Shown: positions 16,928-25,759 of the stretch, in pieces | How positions within the stretch are numbered: position 1 is the stretch's first letter | How the letters are laid out: every line of letters begins with the position of its first letter | Source: Alteribacter lacisalsi | Lineage (GTDB): Bacteria > Bacillota > Bacilli > Bacillales > Salisediminibacteriaceae | Assembly: GCF_003226345.1 (NCBI RefSeq) | Contig: NZ_PDOF01000001.1 | Location: 186,001 to 250,000 of the forward strand | Direction of reading: 5' to 3' | Length of the DNA stretch: 64,000 nt | Program-made: the position numbers and the translations under genes | The notes under the pieces: generated by a model | What the model saw: the letters and a program-made list of their open reading frames with translations, nothing else | Told to the model about the DNA's origin: nothing | Databases searched by the model: none

Positions 16928-18523
16928 ATGGGAACACTTTGGTTTGGCGGGAAAGTCAGGACGCTGGTAACGGAAGCAGATACCTGCGAAGCCGTCTTTA
17001 CAGAAGAAGGAAGAATTGTGGCAGCGGGAGATGAGCAGGATCTCCGCAGCCGCTTTGGAGACCGGATTACTTCTGAAAAAAATATAAACGGAGGTACGAT
17101 GTATCCCGGGTTTACGGACAGCCACCTGCATATGATCGGTCACGGAGAAAAACTGCAGCGGCTTGATCTCTCAGAAGTCACAAGCGTTGAAAAAATGATG
17201 AGCCTTCTCAGGGAAAGTGCAGAAAAGCTGCCGGCAGGAGAGTGGCTGATTGCCGACGGCTTTAACGAAAATCTGTTCACTCCTCCAGTGGTCCCCCACA
17301 GGCGGGAACTGGACAAGATCACATCGGATCACCCTGTTGCGGTCTCCAGAGTGTGCCGGCATGCCATGCTGGTAAATACCAGAGTACTTGAGCTTGCCGG
17401 TATCGATGCCTCTACTCCAGATCCACCGGGAGGGCTGGTGGAAAAGGATGAAGACGGGCTGCCCACTGGATACCTTCACGATCAGGCTCAGGAATTTGTC
17501 CGCCGGGTGATGCCGGGCATTGATGGGGACTATCTGGAAAAAGCGCTGAAAGTCTCTCTCGAAGACTTGTGGCAAAAAGGATTTACGGGGGCTCATACAG
17601 AGGATCTGAATTACTACGGTGATCACTTTCTCACTTTAAAGACGTTTCAAAATGTAATCGATGGCAAGAAGAGAAAATTCAGAGCCAACCTGCTTGTTCA
17701 TCACGAAGTGGCGCGCCTGCTCCGGGAAGCAGGGTATCAGACAGGGGATCTCAACAATACTCTCGAGATCGGCGCCGTTAAGGTTTTTGGTGACGGAGCT
17801 CTCGGCGGTAGAACAGCCCTGCTCCGTGAGCCATACAGCGATGATCCTTCCACGAATGGCGTGGCCAGCCACCAGCCCGATGACCTGGTGAGAATCGTGG
17901 CTACTGCCCGTGAACTTGTGATGCCGGTTGCAATTCATACAATCGGTGATCTGGCCCTGGAATACGCAGTTGATGCGCTGGAGGCCCATCCGCCTCCACC
18001 AGGGATGAGGGACAGACTCATTCATCTGCAGGTAACAGCCCCTGATCTTTTAGAAAGGCTGCGGAGGCTTCCTGTTGTGCTCGATATTCAGCCGAGGTTT
18101 GTTGCTTCGGATTTCCCCTGGGTTGAAAAACGCCTTGGGAAAGAACGGCTGGCTCATTCATTTGCATGGAAAACCTACATGGAAAAAGGAATTGCCTGTG
18201 CAGGGGGTTCTGATGCTCCAATTGAGCCTCCTGATCCGCTTCTCGGCATTCATGCAGCCGTCACGAGGAGAAAACCGGGTGAAACTCACGAGGGCTATCT
18301 TCCTGATGAGAAACTTACCCTGTTTGATTCGCTGCGGCTGTTTACCACCGGCAGTGCCTCTGCAATCGTAAAAGAACACGAACGGGGACTGATTAAAGAA
18401 GGATATACTGCCGATTTTACGGTAATGAACCGTGATCTGTTTGAGCTTCAGCCTGATGAGTGGCTTGATTGCAGCGTGACGATGACCGTTGTGGATGAGA
18501 GTGTGATGTACAAACAAGAGTAA
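16928..18523 (+). CDS. Amidohydrolase-family metalloenzyme, YtcJ-like
   Basis: A 531-residue protein of the YtcJ/AepA/NfdA branch of the amidohydrolase superfamily, enzymes that hydrolyse amide or related bonds with a binuclear metal site. The first metal motif is GFTDSHLHM (His66, His68); GAVKVFGDGALGGRTALL, AIHTIGDLAL and CAGGSDAPIEPPDPL complete the barrel core. The ATG at 16928 starts the small beta-sandwich; an in-frame start at 16808 overlaps the promoter. The substrate is unknown. It is monocistronic and convergent with nadK. Confidence 0.82.
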   Translation: MGTLWFGGKVRTLVTEADTCEAVFTEEGRIVAAGDEQDLRSRFGDRITSEKNINGGTMYPGFTDSHLHMIGHGEKLQRLDLSEVTSVEKMMSLLRESAEKLPAGEWLIADGFNENLFTPPVVPHRRELDKITSDHPVAVSRVCRHAMLVNTRVLELAGIDASTPDPPGGLVEKDEDGLPTGYLHDQAQEFVRRVMPGIDGDYLEKALKVSLEDLWQKGFTGAHTEDLNYYGDHFLTLKTFQNVIDGKKRKFRANLLVHHEVARLLREAGYQTGDLNNTLEIGAVKVFGDGALGGRTALLREPYSDDPSTNGVASHQPDDLVRIVATARELVMPVAIHTIGDLALEYAVDALEAHPPPPGMRDRLIHLQVTAPDLLERLRRLPVVLDIQPRFVASDFPWVEKRLGKERLAHSFAWKTYMEKGIACAGGSDAPIEPPDPLLGIHAAVTRRKPGETHEGYLPDEKLTLFDSLRLFTTGSASAIVKEHERGLIKEGYTADFTVMNRDLFELQPDEWLDCSVTMTVVDESVMYKQE

Positions 18524-18540
18524 TAGAATGGAAAAGGCAG

Positions 18541-18576
18541 AAAAAACCCGAAAGGCAGACATGCTGCCTTTCGGGC
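18541..18576. terminator. Terminator between convergent amidohydrolase and nadK genes
   Basis: A perfect 12-bp stem, CCCGAAAGGCAG (18547-18558) with 18564-18575. AAAAAA at 18541-18546 gives a U-tract for the leftward nadK transcript; no T-tract follows for the rightward one. Confidence 0.8.
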
Positions 18577-18590
18577 CCTGGGCTGAAAGT

Positions 18591-19388
18591 TTACAGAAAG
18601 CTTCTTTTTACTTTGTGAAGGAAGGTGTTGTCCTTCAGTTTGAGCATTTTCACCTCGCGGTCGGACACTTTAATGCGGATTTCTTTACTGTGACGGATGC
18701 TAAGTGCCTCGTTGTCAGCACCCATAATCGGGTAATCATTTCCGTCCTGAACCACATTGAGAATCAGCTCCCGGTCGCCGCTTAAAAGAAGAGGGGAACC
18801 AAGGGTCCGGTAGGCGTTGTTATTAATTGAGGCGATTTCCGTGAGCTGCATGGCAGCAAGGCGGGGATCCACGACTGCGCCTTTCAGTGATCGGTTGTAG
18901 GCTGTGCTGCCTGTCGGTGTTGAAATGACCAGTCCGTCCCCACGGAATGTTTCAAAATGAAGGTCATCTATATGGACGTCAACAACAAACGTCTTAATCA
19001 CATTGGAACGGATGGAGCATTCATTAAGGCAGAAGAAAGGCTTTTGCCCGTCAACTGACACTTCCAGAATCGGATAGCGGAGCACTTCAATCATGCCGGT
19101 TTTCATGGCTTCTTCCACTTTGTCCAGTTCATCAAGATCGAAGTCGGCATAAAAGCCGAGGTGGCTGTCGTTTATTGAAAGATAAAGGCAGTCTTCCTGA
19201 AAATCAGTCCGCCTGAGCGATTGAAGGAATGCCCCGTCCCCGCCGATACTGGCAATAATGTTGGCCTCTTCCACATTATCCACGAGGCTGAAGCCGTATT
19301 GCTTTCCAAGTGCCAGCAGCTGGTCTACTTTTTCAGGTGAGGCGTCTGATTCAACATAATGAAGGTATACGTTTTTTCTGTCTGTCAT
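18591..19388 (-). CDS. nadK: NAD kinase, NadK2/PpnKB type
   Basis: A 265-residue enzyme that phosphorylates NAD to NADP. The GGDG motif (residues 49-52, SIGGDGAFLQSL), NECSIRS and STPTGSTAYNRSLKGAVVDP are the conserved NAD-kinase blocks. B. subtilis has a second NAD kinase gene (ppnKB) at this chromosomal place, and the length matches that form. The ATG at 19388 is chosen because GGAAGAG lies five bases upstream; two codons of another in-frame ATG overlap that site. It is divergent from sppA. Confidence 0.93.
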   Translation of the reverse strand: MTDRKNVYLHYVESDASPEKVDQLLALGKQYGFSLVDNVEEANIIASIGGDGAFLQSLRRTDFQEDCLYLSINDSHLGFYADFDLDELDKVEEAMKTGMIEVLRYPILEVSVDGQKPFFCLNECSIRSNVIKTFVVDVHIDDLHFETFRGDGLVISTPTGSTAYNRSLKGAVVDPRLAAMQLTEIASINNNAYRTLGSPLLLSGDRELILNVVQDGNDYPIMGADNEALSIRHSKEIRIKVSDREVKMLKLKDNTFLHKVKRSFL

Positions 19389-19545
19389 GTCTGCTCTTCC
19401 TTTCATCGTTTACTCATTTTTTGCCTTTACAGGGAATAGTATAGCCCTGTCGTTACTAATTCTTGATTCTACTGGAAAATCCTGCCCCCGGCAAAGGGAA
19501 ACAAGCAGAGGGCGGACAAAATACATAAATAGCGGAGGTTCTACT

Positions 19546-20544
19546 ATGAACGGAAAACGATGGCTCGCAGTCGGGCTGGCTGCTTTGCTTTTTACAGTGG
19601 CAAGTTTATTCAGCCTGGCAGTAAACGTGGTGACGTTTGATCTGGATGACTTTTTTGAAGCAGAAGAGCAGGTGGTTGATGAACACGTGCTGGAAGAAGG
19701 GAACGGCCGAGGGAAAATTGCGGTCATTCACTTAAACGGTGTGATCCAGAGCAGTTACGATACACCATCACTTTTCGAATCAGGGGCCTATAATCACAGA
19801 CGGTTTCTAAAGCAGCTTGATGCCGCAGCAGAGGACAATAACGTTGACGGGATTATTATCAGTGTAAACACACCGGGCGGCGGCGTCATGGAAAGTGATC
19901 AGATCCATGATAAGATTATTGAAATTCAGGAAGAGTCCGATAAGCCGGTTTATATCAGTATGGCCAGCATGGCTGCTTCCGGAGGATACTATATCGCGGC
20001 ACCGGCTGCGCAGGTGTATGCTCACCCGCAGACCATAACTGGATCCATCGGTGTGATTATGAGTTCCTTAAACTTTGCTGACCTTGCAGAAGATCTGGGT
20101 ATCAGCGAGGAAGTAATTAAGAGCGGTCCTTATAAAGATATCATGTCTGCTACCCGTGAAATGACAGACGATGAGCGCGAGATTCTGCAGTCGATGATTG
20201 ACGAATCATATGATCGTTTTGTGGATATTATTGCAGATGGACGAGAGATGAGCCGTGAAGATGTTCTCGAACTGGCAGATGGACGGATCTATTCAGGGAA
20301 CCAGGCTTACGAAGCAGGCCTCGTTGATGGACTGGGAGACCTGAGTGATGTCATTGATGACTTTCGTGAAGATATTGGAAAAGGCAATATCGACGTGGTG
20401 GAATATCGCCAGCCAGCCGGCTTTGCTTCCTTTATGGGCGTAACAGCTAATCATTTCCTCGGTGATCCTTTTACTCTTTATTCCATAAAAGAGCTGATGC
20501 ATCAGTCCGACGCACCACGTCTGATGTATCTGTACTCGCAGTGA
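19546..20544 (+). CDS. sppA: Signal peptide peptidase SppA
   Basis: A 332-residue membrane serine protease that cleaves leftover signal peptides. One N-terminal transmembrane helix (about 5-28) anchors the peptidase S49 domain outside the membrane. The Ser-Lys dyad is Ser145 in MAASGGYY and Lys197 in SGPYKDIMS, almost the same numbers as in B. subtilis SppA. The segment after the anchor is strongly acidic. GCGGAGG precedes the ATG at 19546; in-frame upstream starts lack a binding site. yteJ follows after 10 bp. Confidence 0.95.
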   Translation: MNGKRWLAVGLAALLFTVASLFSLAVNVVTFDLDDFFEAEEQVVDEHVLEEGNGRGKIAVIHLNGVIQSSYDTPSLFESGAYNHRRFLKQLDAAAEDNNVDGIIISVNTPGGGVMESDQIHDKIIEIQEESDKPVYISMASMAASGGYYIAAPAAQVYAHPQTITGSIGVIMSSLNFADLAEDLGISEEVIKSGPYKDIMSATREMTDDEREILQSMIDESYDRFVDIIADGREMSREDVLELADGRIYSGNQAYEAGLVDGLGDLSDVIDDFREDIGKGNIDVVEYRQPAGFASFMGVTANHFLGDPFTLYSIKELMHQSDAPRLMYLYSQ

Positions 20545-20554
20545 GGTGGAGAAT

Positions 20555-21103
20555 ATGACTGATAACAGTGAGGAAAATAAAGTGGAAACGCGTCAGGATC
20601 ATCCTGCTGCAGAAGAGGCGGCCACCAGTACCGAGCCGGTCCACGAATATCAGCTCGGCGGGTTCTGGATGAGATTATGGGCATATACCATTGATGTTAT
20701 TCTTGTCTCCAGCCTGAGCGGAGTGATTGCAGGAAGTCTGCTCCGTCTTGGCGGCATTCAGAATGCTTCCATCGGAATTTACAGTCTTGCTGGGTTTCTG
20801 AGTGCGCTTACAGCCTTTACGTACTTTGTAGTCATGACGAAAGTATACCGACAGACGCTCGGCAAAATGATTCTTGGCGTCCGGGTGATCAGTGTAAAAA
20901 AAGAAACACTAACCTGGGGCGACGTAATTATCCGCGAAGTATTCGGGCGGTTTATCCACCAGTCCCTTTTCATAACCAATCTGCTGTATCTCGTTGTGGC
21001 ATTTGACAGCCGCAAGCAGGGCATTCATGACAAGTTCGCTGATACCACCGTGGTACTCGAACCGAGAAGAAAACGGCCTCTCGTTCAGGAGGCAGCTGAA
21101 TAA
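20555..21103 (+). CDS. yteJ: RDD-family membrane protein YteJ
   Basis: A 182-residue protein with an acidic, polar N-terminal tail (about 1-30) and an RDD domain of three to four transmembrane helices. The name-giving Arg and Asp residues are visible in FWMRLWAYTIDVILV, and the second block is RQTLGKMILGVRV. In bacilli yteJ is always next to sppA, and the protein is reported to modulate SppA activity. The start at 20555 has GAGGTGG upstream; a GTG three codons earlier lies within that site. The terminator stem overlaps its stop codon. Confidence 0.88.
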   Translation: MTDNSEENKVETRQDHPAAEEAATSTEPVHEYQLGGFWMRLWAYTIDVILVSSLSGVIAGSLLRLGGIQNASIGIYSLAGFLSALTAFTYFVVMTKVYRQTLGKMILGVRVISVKKETLTWGDVIIREVFGRFIHQSLFITNLLYLVVAFDSRKQGIHDKFADTTVVLEPRRKRPLVQEAAE

Positions 21104-21132
21104 ACCTGTCCTTTAGGGCAGGTTTATTTTTT
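21099..21132 (+). terminator. Terminator of sppA-yteJ
   Basis: AATAAACCTGTCC pairs with GGGCAGGTTTATT (13 bp, one G-U), followed by TTTT. The left arm contains the yteJ stop codon. Confidence 0.85.
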
Positions 21133-21168
21133 GTGTTCTGGCCGATACTGTCAGGGGAGGAGGTGTGC

Positions 21169-21849
21169 ATGTTGATCTGGATTGGCGTCATAATTGTAAG
21201 TCTTACTGTTATTTTTATTATCCTGATGTTTTCAAAAATTACTGTACATATTCATTATTTCCATGACGGGGATAACGATGAGTTAAAAATCAAAGGTGTT
21301 CTCTGGTGGATTATCAGATACACATTCCGGGTTCCGGTCATCGCAGTGGATGATGAAACACCCACAATCGTAATGGAGGAAAAAACCGGATTCTCTGCTT
21401 CAAATGAAAAGGAAACAAAGGAGAAAGTCTCTATTCACGACATCCTCTACGACATGCGTCAATTTGAGCGCTTTTTGAAACACGTTTTCGGCTTTCACAC
21501 CATTGTCCGCCATTTTCTTTCACGGGTATGGGTGAAAAAACTTACGTGGAAATCAGTAATCGGCACGACCGATGCCGCCCTTTCAGGGAGTATCAGCGGC
21601 CTCATCTGGGCTGTAAAAGGGAATGTGACAGGACTGATCGGAAATTATTTTCGCGTTAAATGTCTTCCCGATCTTCAGGTGCAGCCGGTATTTAACATGG
21701 CGGTTTCCCGGACCGAGTTTTACTGTATGATATCTTTCCGCATCGGGCATGCTATGCTCGCGGCCATTAAAGTCTTCAGACACTGGCGTAAGGGGCAACC
21801 TTACTTTCCAGAAAAGTCCAATGATCAGAGGAGGGATATGAATGTCTGA
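21169..21849 (+). CDS. ytfI: DUF2953 membrane-anchored protein YtfI
   Basis: A 226-residue protein with one N-terminal transmembrane helix (about 2-22, IWIGVIIVSLTVIFIILM) and a basic soluble domain. This family is found in endospore formers directly upstream of the ytfJ/gerW gene. GGGGAGGAGGTG precedes the ATG. Its end overlaps ytfJ by 8 bp, so the two are one transcription unit. The molecular role is not established; a spore-related function is inferred from the neighbour. Confidence 0.85.
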   Translation: MLIWIGVIIVSLTVIFIILMFSKITVHIHYFHDGDNDELKIKGVLWWIIRYTFRVPVIAVDDETPTIVMEEKTGFSASNEKETKEKVSIHDILYDMRQFERFLKHVFGFHTIVRHFLSRVWVKKLTWKSVIGTTDAALSGSISGLIWAVKGNVTGLIGNYFRVKCLPDLQVQPVFNMAVSRTEFYCMISFRIGHAMLAAIKVFRHWRKGQPYFPEKSNDQRRDMNV

Positions 21850-22297
21850 CCATCCAATTCAGGGGCTGATGAAAACAGCCATGGAAAACCTGAAAGAAAT
21901 GGTTGATGTAAACACGATTGTCGGTGATCCTGTAGAAACACCAGACGGAAGTGTCATCATGCCAGTCAGTAAAGTAGGCTTCGGTTTTGCAGCCGGAGGA
22001 AGTGAATTCATTGTGGAAACAAGAGGTTCCCACGGAGAACGGGAAGAGAAGCACCCGTTTGGCGGCGGTAGCGGTGGTGGTGTATCGATCACTCCGATTG
22101 CCTTTTTAATCGTCAGCACGCAGGGAGTTAAAATGGTTCACCTTGATCAGAGCACCCATCTGTATGAAAAACTGCTCGATCTTGCGCCGCAGGTCGTAGA
22201 TAAAATTCAGCAGCTGCTTCAGCAGAACCAGAAAAACGGTCAACAGGCTTCTAGTCAGCAGAAATTCAAACAGAGCGGAGAATCGCTCGATTTTTAA
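21842..22297 (+). CDS. ytfJ: GerW-family sporulation protein YtfJ
   Basis: A 151-residue protein of the GerW/YtfJ family, made during sporulation and required in B. subtilis for normal germination in response to L-alanine. The conserved pattern is VDVNTIVGDPVETPDGSVIMPVSKVGFGFAAGG, then a Gly-rich turn and a hydrophobic strand ending KMVHL; a Gln-rich tail follows. The ATG lies inside the end of ytfI, implying coupled translation. A terminator follows. Confidence 0.92.
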   Translation: MSDHPIQGLMKTAMENLKEMVDVNTIVGDPVETPDGSVIMPVSKVGFGFAAGGSEFIVETRGSHGEREEKHPFGGGSGGGVSITPIAFLIVSTQGVKMVHLDQSTHLYEKLLDLAPQVVDKIQQLLQQNQKNGQQASSQQKFKQSGESLDF

Positions 22298-22312
22298 ACG
22301 TCCCGGCAGAGG

Positions 22313-22342
22313 GTCCCCGTCATACAGGCGGGGGCTTTTTTC
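22313..22342 (+). terminator. Terminator of ytfI-ytfJ
   Basis: GTCCCCG (22313-22319) pairs with CGGGGGC (22329-22335), followed by TTTTTT. Confidence 0.75.
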
Positions 22343-22455
22343 TTTGCAGGGGTGCCTGGGCAAGGTGATAAGCGAAACGATGGAAAGGGAACTATCTCCT
22401 AAACGGCTTTTTTACTGCAGGTGGGAGAACGCATTTCTGTTTAACCGGACCTGTT

Positions 22456-22485
22456 TTGTGTTATTTTAAAGATGGTATCTATTAT
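22456..22485 (+). promoter_or_regulatory. Candidate sigma-A promoter of tpx
   Basis: TTGTGT (22456-22461), an 18-bp spacer, TATTAT (22480-22485). Confidence 0.5.
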
Positions 22486-22509
22486 CATTACATGAGGAGG
22501 AGTTCGGCT

Positions 22510-23010
22510 ATGGTAAACGTTACATTTAAAGAAAACCCGGTAACACTCACAGGAAATCAGGTAAATGAAGGGGATATGGCTCAGGACTTTACCGTTCTTG
22601 CAAACGATCTTTCGGAAGTGAAGCTGTCCGACAGCAAAGGAAAAGTACGCCTGATCAGTGTGGTTCCTTCTATCGATACAGGCGTCTGTGAGCAGCAGAC
22701 ACGCCGTTTTAACGAAGAAGCAGCAAAACTGGACAACGTTGAAATCTTCACTATCAGTGCCGACCTTCCATTCGCCCAGAAGCGCTGGTGTGCGGCCGAG
22801 GGCATTGATAACCTGCAGGTTCTTTCCGACCACCGTGATCTGGACTTTGGAAAGAAATTCGGTGTTGTAATTGAAGAGCTTCGTCTTCTGTCCCGTTCTA
22901 TTTTTGTAGTAGACAGCAGCGACAAGGTTACTTATGCGGAATATGTATCAGAAGTGACGAACCACCCGGATTACGATGCTGCTCTTGATGCAGCACGCAC
23001 CGCACGCTGA
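22510..23010 (+). CDS. tpx: Thiol peroxidase Tpx (2-Cys peroxiredoxin)
   Basis: A 166-residue cytoplasmic peroxidase that reduces hydrogen peroxide and organic hydroperoxides using thioredoxin. The peroxidatic cysteine is Cys60 in [11 protein letters not shown] and the resolving one Cys94 in KRWCAAEG, the classical Tpx spacing. The ATG at 22510 has GAGGAGGAG upstream; an in-frame start at 22456 overlaps the promoter. It is monocistronic, with a terminator behind it. Confidence 0.95.
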   Translation: MVNVTFKENPVTLTGNQVNEGDMAQDFTVLANDLSEVKLSDSKGKVRLISVVPSIDTGVCEQQTRRFNEEAAKLDNVEIFTISADLPFAQKRWCAAEGIDNLQVLSDHRDLDFGKKFGVVIEELRLLSRSIFVVDSSDKVTYAEYVSEVTNHPDYDAALDAARTAR

Positions 23011-23039
23011 TTCAATTATTTCTTGAAAATCTTCCAGGC

Positions 23040-23073
23040 AAAGGCAGCTGAATTCCGGCTGTCTTTCTTTTTG
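23040..23073 (+). terminator. Probable terminator of tpx
   Basis: AAAGGCAGC (23040-23048) pairs with GCTGTCTTT (23058-23066, one G-U), followed by CTTTTTG. Confidence 0.6.
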
Positions 23074-23110
23074 TCCGGATGTGCAGGAGAAGAGGGCTGA
23101 ACTTCTTTAT

Positions 23111-23138
23111 TTGCACCAGCCGGCCGGTCTGGTAAACT
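23111..23138 (+). promoter_or_regulatory. Candidate sigma-A promoter of ytxK
   Basis: TTGCAC, a 16-bp spacer, TAAACT, 42 bp before the start codon. Confidence 0.5.
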
Positions 23139-23179
23139 GTTTAGATGGCTAAGATGATAAGTGGACAGGAGTGAAGATA

Positions 23180-24178
23180 ATGCAATCAGAAACCAATACT
23201 GAAAAATTATATACAGCACTCGATCTGGCGGCAGAGAAAATTCATAAGGTTTCAGGCATTCCTTATCTGGATGCCCTTGCCGAAAGTGGAGAATCGATTC
23301 TCCAGGGGCAGACTACCATTAAACTTGAAGGGGATGCTCAGGAGGAACTGGATGCCCTGATTAAATCTGTGCCGGATCTGGAAGAAATTAAATCGGAAGA
23401 GATCCGCAAAGCCTTTCAGCTTGCAGTACTCAAAGGCATGAAGGAGGCAACCCAGGCGAACCATGCCATGACTCCGGACGCTGTTTCTCTGTTTGCGGGG
23501 CACCTGGCTGAGCTTGTTCTCCGGGAACAGGAACAGACACACGTCATTCTTGATCCGGCTGTCGGTTCTGCAAACCTGCTGACAGCGGTAATGAATCAGG
23601 CCCGGAGAAACTTTCACGCAGTCGGAGGCGATGCGGATGAAACTCTCATCAAGCTGGCATATGTGAATGCGAACCTGCAGAAGCATAACGTGGATCTGTT
23701 TCATCAGGACAGTATCGCAACACCTTATGTAACGAATGTGGACCTTGTTGTGTCCGATCTGCCGGTCGGGTACTACCCTGACGATAAAACAGCCTCAGAA
23801 TATGAGCTTGAGCGCAAGGGCGGCCACTCGTATGTTCACCACCTTCTTATTGAACAGAGTCTCAGACACGTAAAAGACGGGGGCTTTATGATCCTGCTTG
23901 TGCCGAATTTTCTTTTTGAAACCGATGAAGCGAGTGCGCTTCATGCGTATTTGAAGAAGGAAGCCGTTATTTACTCCCTTCTTCAGCTGCCAAAGTCGAT
24001 GTTCAAGCACCAGCAGCAGGCCAAAAGTATTTTTGTTCTGCGGAAAAAAGCAGATGGAATTGAAAAACCGCGCCAGGCACTTCTTGCGGAGCTGCCCTCA
24101 TTTACAAATAAACAGGCTCTTGCTGACATGATTAAGCGAATCGATGACTGGTTTGAATCTCATCTCAGTCAGGAATAA
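23180..24178 (+). CDS. ytxK: Class I SAM-dependent methyltransferase YtxK
   Basis: A 332-residue protein with an N-terminal helical part (about 1-100) and a Rossmann methyltransferase domain resembling type I N6-adenine DNA methyltransferases. The SAM motif is VILDPAVGSANLLTAV. The usual NPPY/NPPF catalytic motif is replaced by DLPVGYYP, so DNA adenine methylation is not assured. ytxK precedes ackA in most bacilli. The ATG at 23180 is eight bases from AGGAG; a GTG at 23171 is too close. The physiological substrate is unknown. Confidence 0.85.
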   Translation: MQSETNTEKLYTALDLAAEKIHKVSGIPYLDALAESGESILQGQTTIKLEGDAQEELDALIKSVPDLEEIKSEEIRKAFQLAVLKGMKEATQANHAMTPDAVSLFAGHLAELVLREQEQTHVILDPAVGSANLLTAVMNQARRNFHAVGGDADETLIKLAYVNANLQKHNVDLFHQDSIATPYVTNVDLVVSDLPVGYYPDDKTASEYELERKGGHSYVHHLLIEQSLRHVKDGGFMILLVPNFLFETDEASALHAYLKKEAVIYSLLQLPKSMFKHQQQAKSIFVLRKKADGIEKPRQALLAELPSFTNKQALADMIKRIDDWFESHLSQE

Positions 24179-24296
24179 AGACTTAAAAGCGTCCTTCATA
24201 TTTACCGGTGTCTATGGAAACAGTAAAGGTATGCGCATACATTTCTGTTCTTCTTTCTGTGTTATAGTCAAATCCATGAAAGATGTGTAACAGGGC

Positions 24297-24325
24297 TTGC
24301 ATTCTCTGATTTGAAGTGGTTTAAT
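24297..24325 (+). promoter_or_regulatory. Candidate sigma-A promoter of ackA
   Basis: TTGCAT (24297-24302), a 17-bp spacer, TTTAAT (24320-24325), giving a leader of about 100 nt. No clear CcpA site was found nearby. Confidence 0.5.
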
Positions 24326-24435
24326 ATGTGTTGTTGAATTAGTACAATGATATTTTTAGGTAGATACAGTTTTGGGGATTTCCTAATCCCACCTCTTATC
24401 AGAGCGAAGGTATACATTGAAGGAGCGGATCAATC

Positions 24436-25623
24436 ATGTCCAAGATTATTGCTATAAATGCAGGGAGTTCGTCGCTGAAATTTCAGCTGCTCGAAATGCC
24501 TGAAGAAACAGTTGTAACAAAAGGTGTCGTTGAACGGATCGGATTAAACGACTCTGTTTTTTCAATTGAAGTCGATGGAGAAAAGAAGAAAGACATCCTT
24601 GACATCGAAGATCATGCCCAGGCTGTTAAAATTCTACTCGATAAACTGACCTCTTACGGGATCATTGAATCACTTGATGAAATCGAAGGGATTGGCCACC
24701 GTGTCGTTCACGGCGGGGAAAAATTTAACGATTCCGTCCTGATTACAGACGATGTCATTCAGGGAATTGAAGACGTGTCTGAGCTGGCACCGCTTCACAA
24801 CCCGGCAAACCTGGTAGGAATCCGAGCGTTTCGTGAAGTTCTTCCAAACGTGCCGGCAGTCGCTGTTTTTGACACAGCTTTCCACCAGACTATGCCGAAA
24901 CAGTCCTATCTTTACAGCCTGCCTTACGAGTACTATGAAAAGTACGGCATTCGTAAATACGGTTTCCATGGTACGAGCCACAAATATGTATCCGAGAGGG
25001 CTGCTGAAATGCTCGGGCGTCCGCTCGACCAGCTCCGTCTGATTTCATGTCACCTTGGAAACGGCGCGAGTATAGCGGCCATTGACGGCGGTAAATCCAT
25101 CGACACTTCCATGGGGTTCACACCTCTTGCCGGTGTGACGATGGGCACCCGTTCAGGAAACATTGATCCGGCACTGATCCCTTATATTATGGATAAGACC
25201 GGTATGAGTGCGGAAGATGTGATTCAGGTTCTCAACAAGAAGAGTGGTATGCTTGCTCTTTCCGGCTTCTCGAGTGATCTTCGTGATATAGAAGAAACAG
25301 CAAACGAAGGAAATGACCGTGCGGAACTTGCCATGAACGTGTTCACATCCCGTATCCACAAATATATCGGTTCCTACGCAGCCCGTATGCACGGCCTTGA
25401 TGCAGTTATTTTCACAGCGGGAATCGGGGAAAACAGCGATACCATCCGTGCAGCTGTACTGAAAGGCCTTGAGTTTATGGGAATCTACTGGGATCCGGCC
25501 CTGAATCAGGTTCGTGGTGAGGAAGCCTTCATCAACTATCCTCACTCACCTGTAAAAGTGCTTGTGATTCCTACTGATGAAGAAGTGATGATTGCACGGG
25601 ATACAATGCGTCTTTCAAAATAA
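24436..25623 (+). CDS. ackA: Acetate kinase
   Basis: A 395-residue enzyme that makes ATP and acetate from acetyl phosphate and ADP during overflow metabolism. Sugar-kinase/ASKHA motifs are intact: [75 protein letters not shown] and FTAGIGENS. The length is the usual one. AGGAGCG precedes the ATG. It has its own promoter and a strong terminator; ytxK lies just upstream, as in B. subtilis. Confidence 0.98.
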   Translation: MSKIIAINAGSSSLKFQLLEMPEETVVTKGVVERIGLNDSVFSIEVDGEKKKDILDIEDHAQAVKILLDKLTSYGIIESLDEIEGIGHRVVHGGEKFNDSVLITDDVIQGIEDVSELAPLHNPANLVGIRAFREVLPNVPAVAVFDTAFHQTMPKQSYLYSLPYEYYEKYGIRKYGFHGTSHKYVSERAAEMLGRPLDQLRLISCHLGNGASIAAIDGGKSIDTSMGFTPLAGVTMGTRSGNIDPALIPYIMDKTGMSAEDVIQVLNKKSGMLALSGFSSDLRDIEETANEGNDRAELAMNVFTSRIHKYIGSYAARMHGLDAVIFTAGIGENSDTIRAAVLKGLEFMGIYWDPALNQVRGEEAFINYPHSPVKVLVIPTDEEVMIARDTMRLSK

Positions 25624-25637
25624 CATTAGTCCTGCCG

Positions 25638-25672
25638 GAACCGGAATGAGTACTCATTCCGGTTCTTTTTTT
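25638..25672 (+). terminator. Terminator of ackA
   Basis: A perfect 13-bp palindrome, GAACCGGAATGAG with 25653-25665, followed by a T-tract. Confidence 0.9.
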
Positions 25673-25695
25673 GTTATGTATGCAGGAGGTTAATA

Positions 25696-25724
25696 CTTTT
25701 TTAATCACGGTGAAATAGTATAAT
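25696..25724 (+). promoter_or_regulatory. Candidate promoter of yhaM
   Basis: Consensus TATAAT at 25719-25724; the -35 (CTTTTT, 17 bp upstream) is weak. Confidence 0.4.
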
Positions 25725-25759
25725 AAAGGCAGAGTCCGCACCCCGTAGGAGGAATAGAT

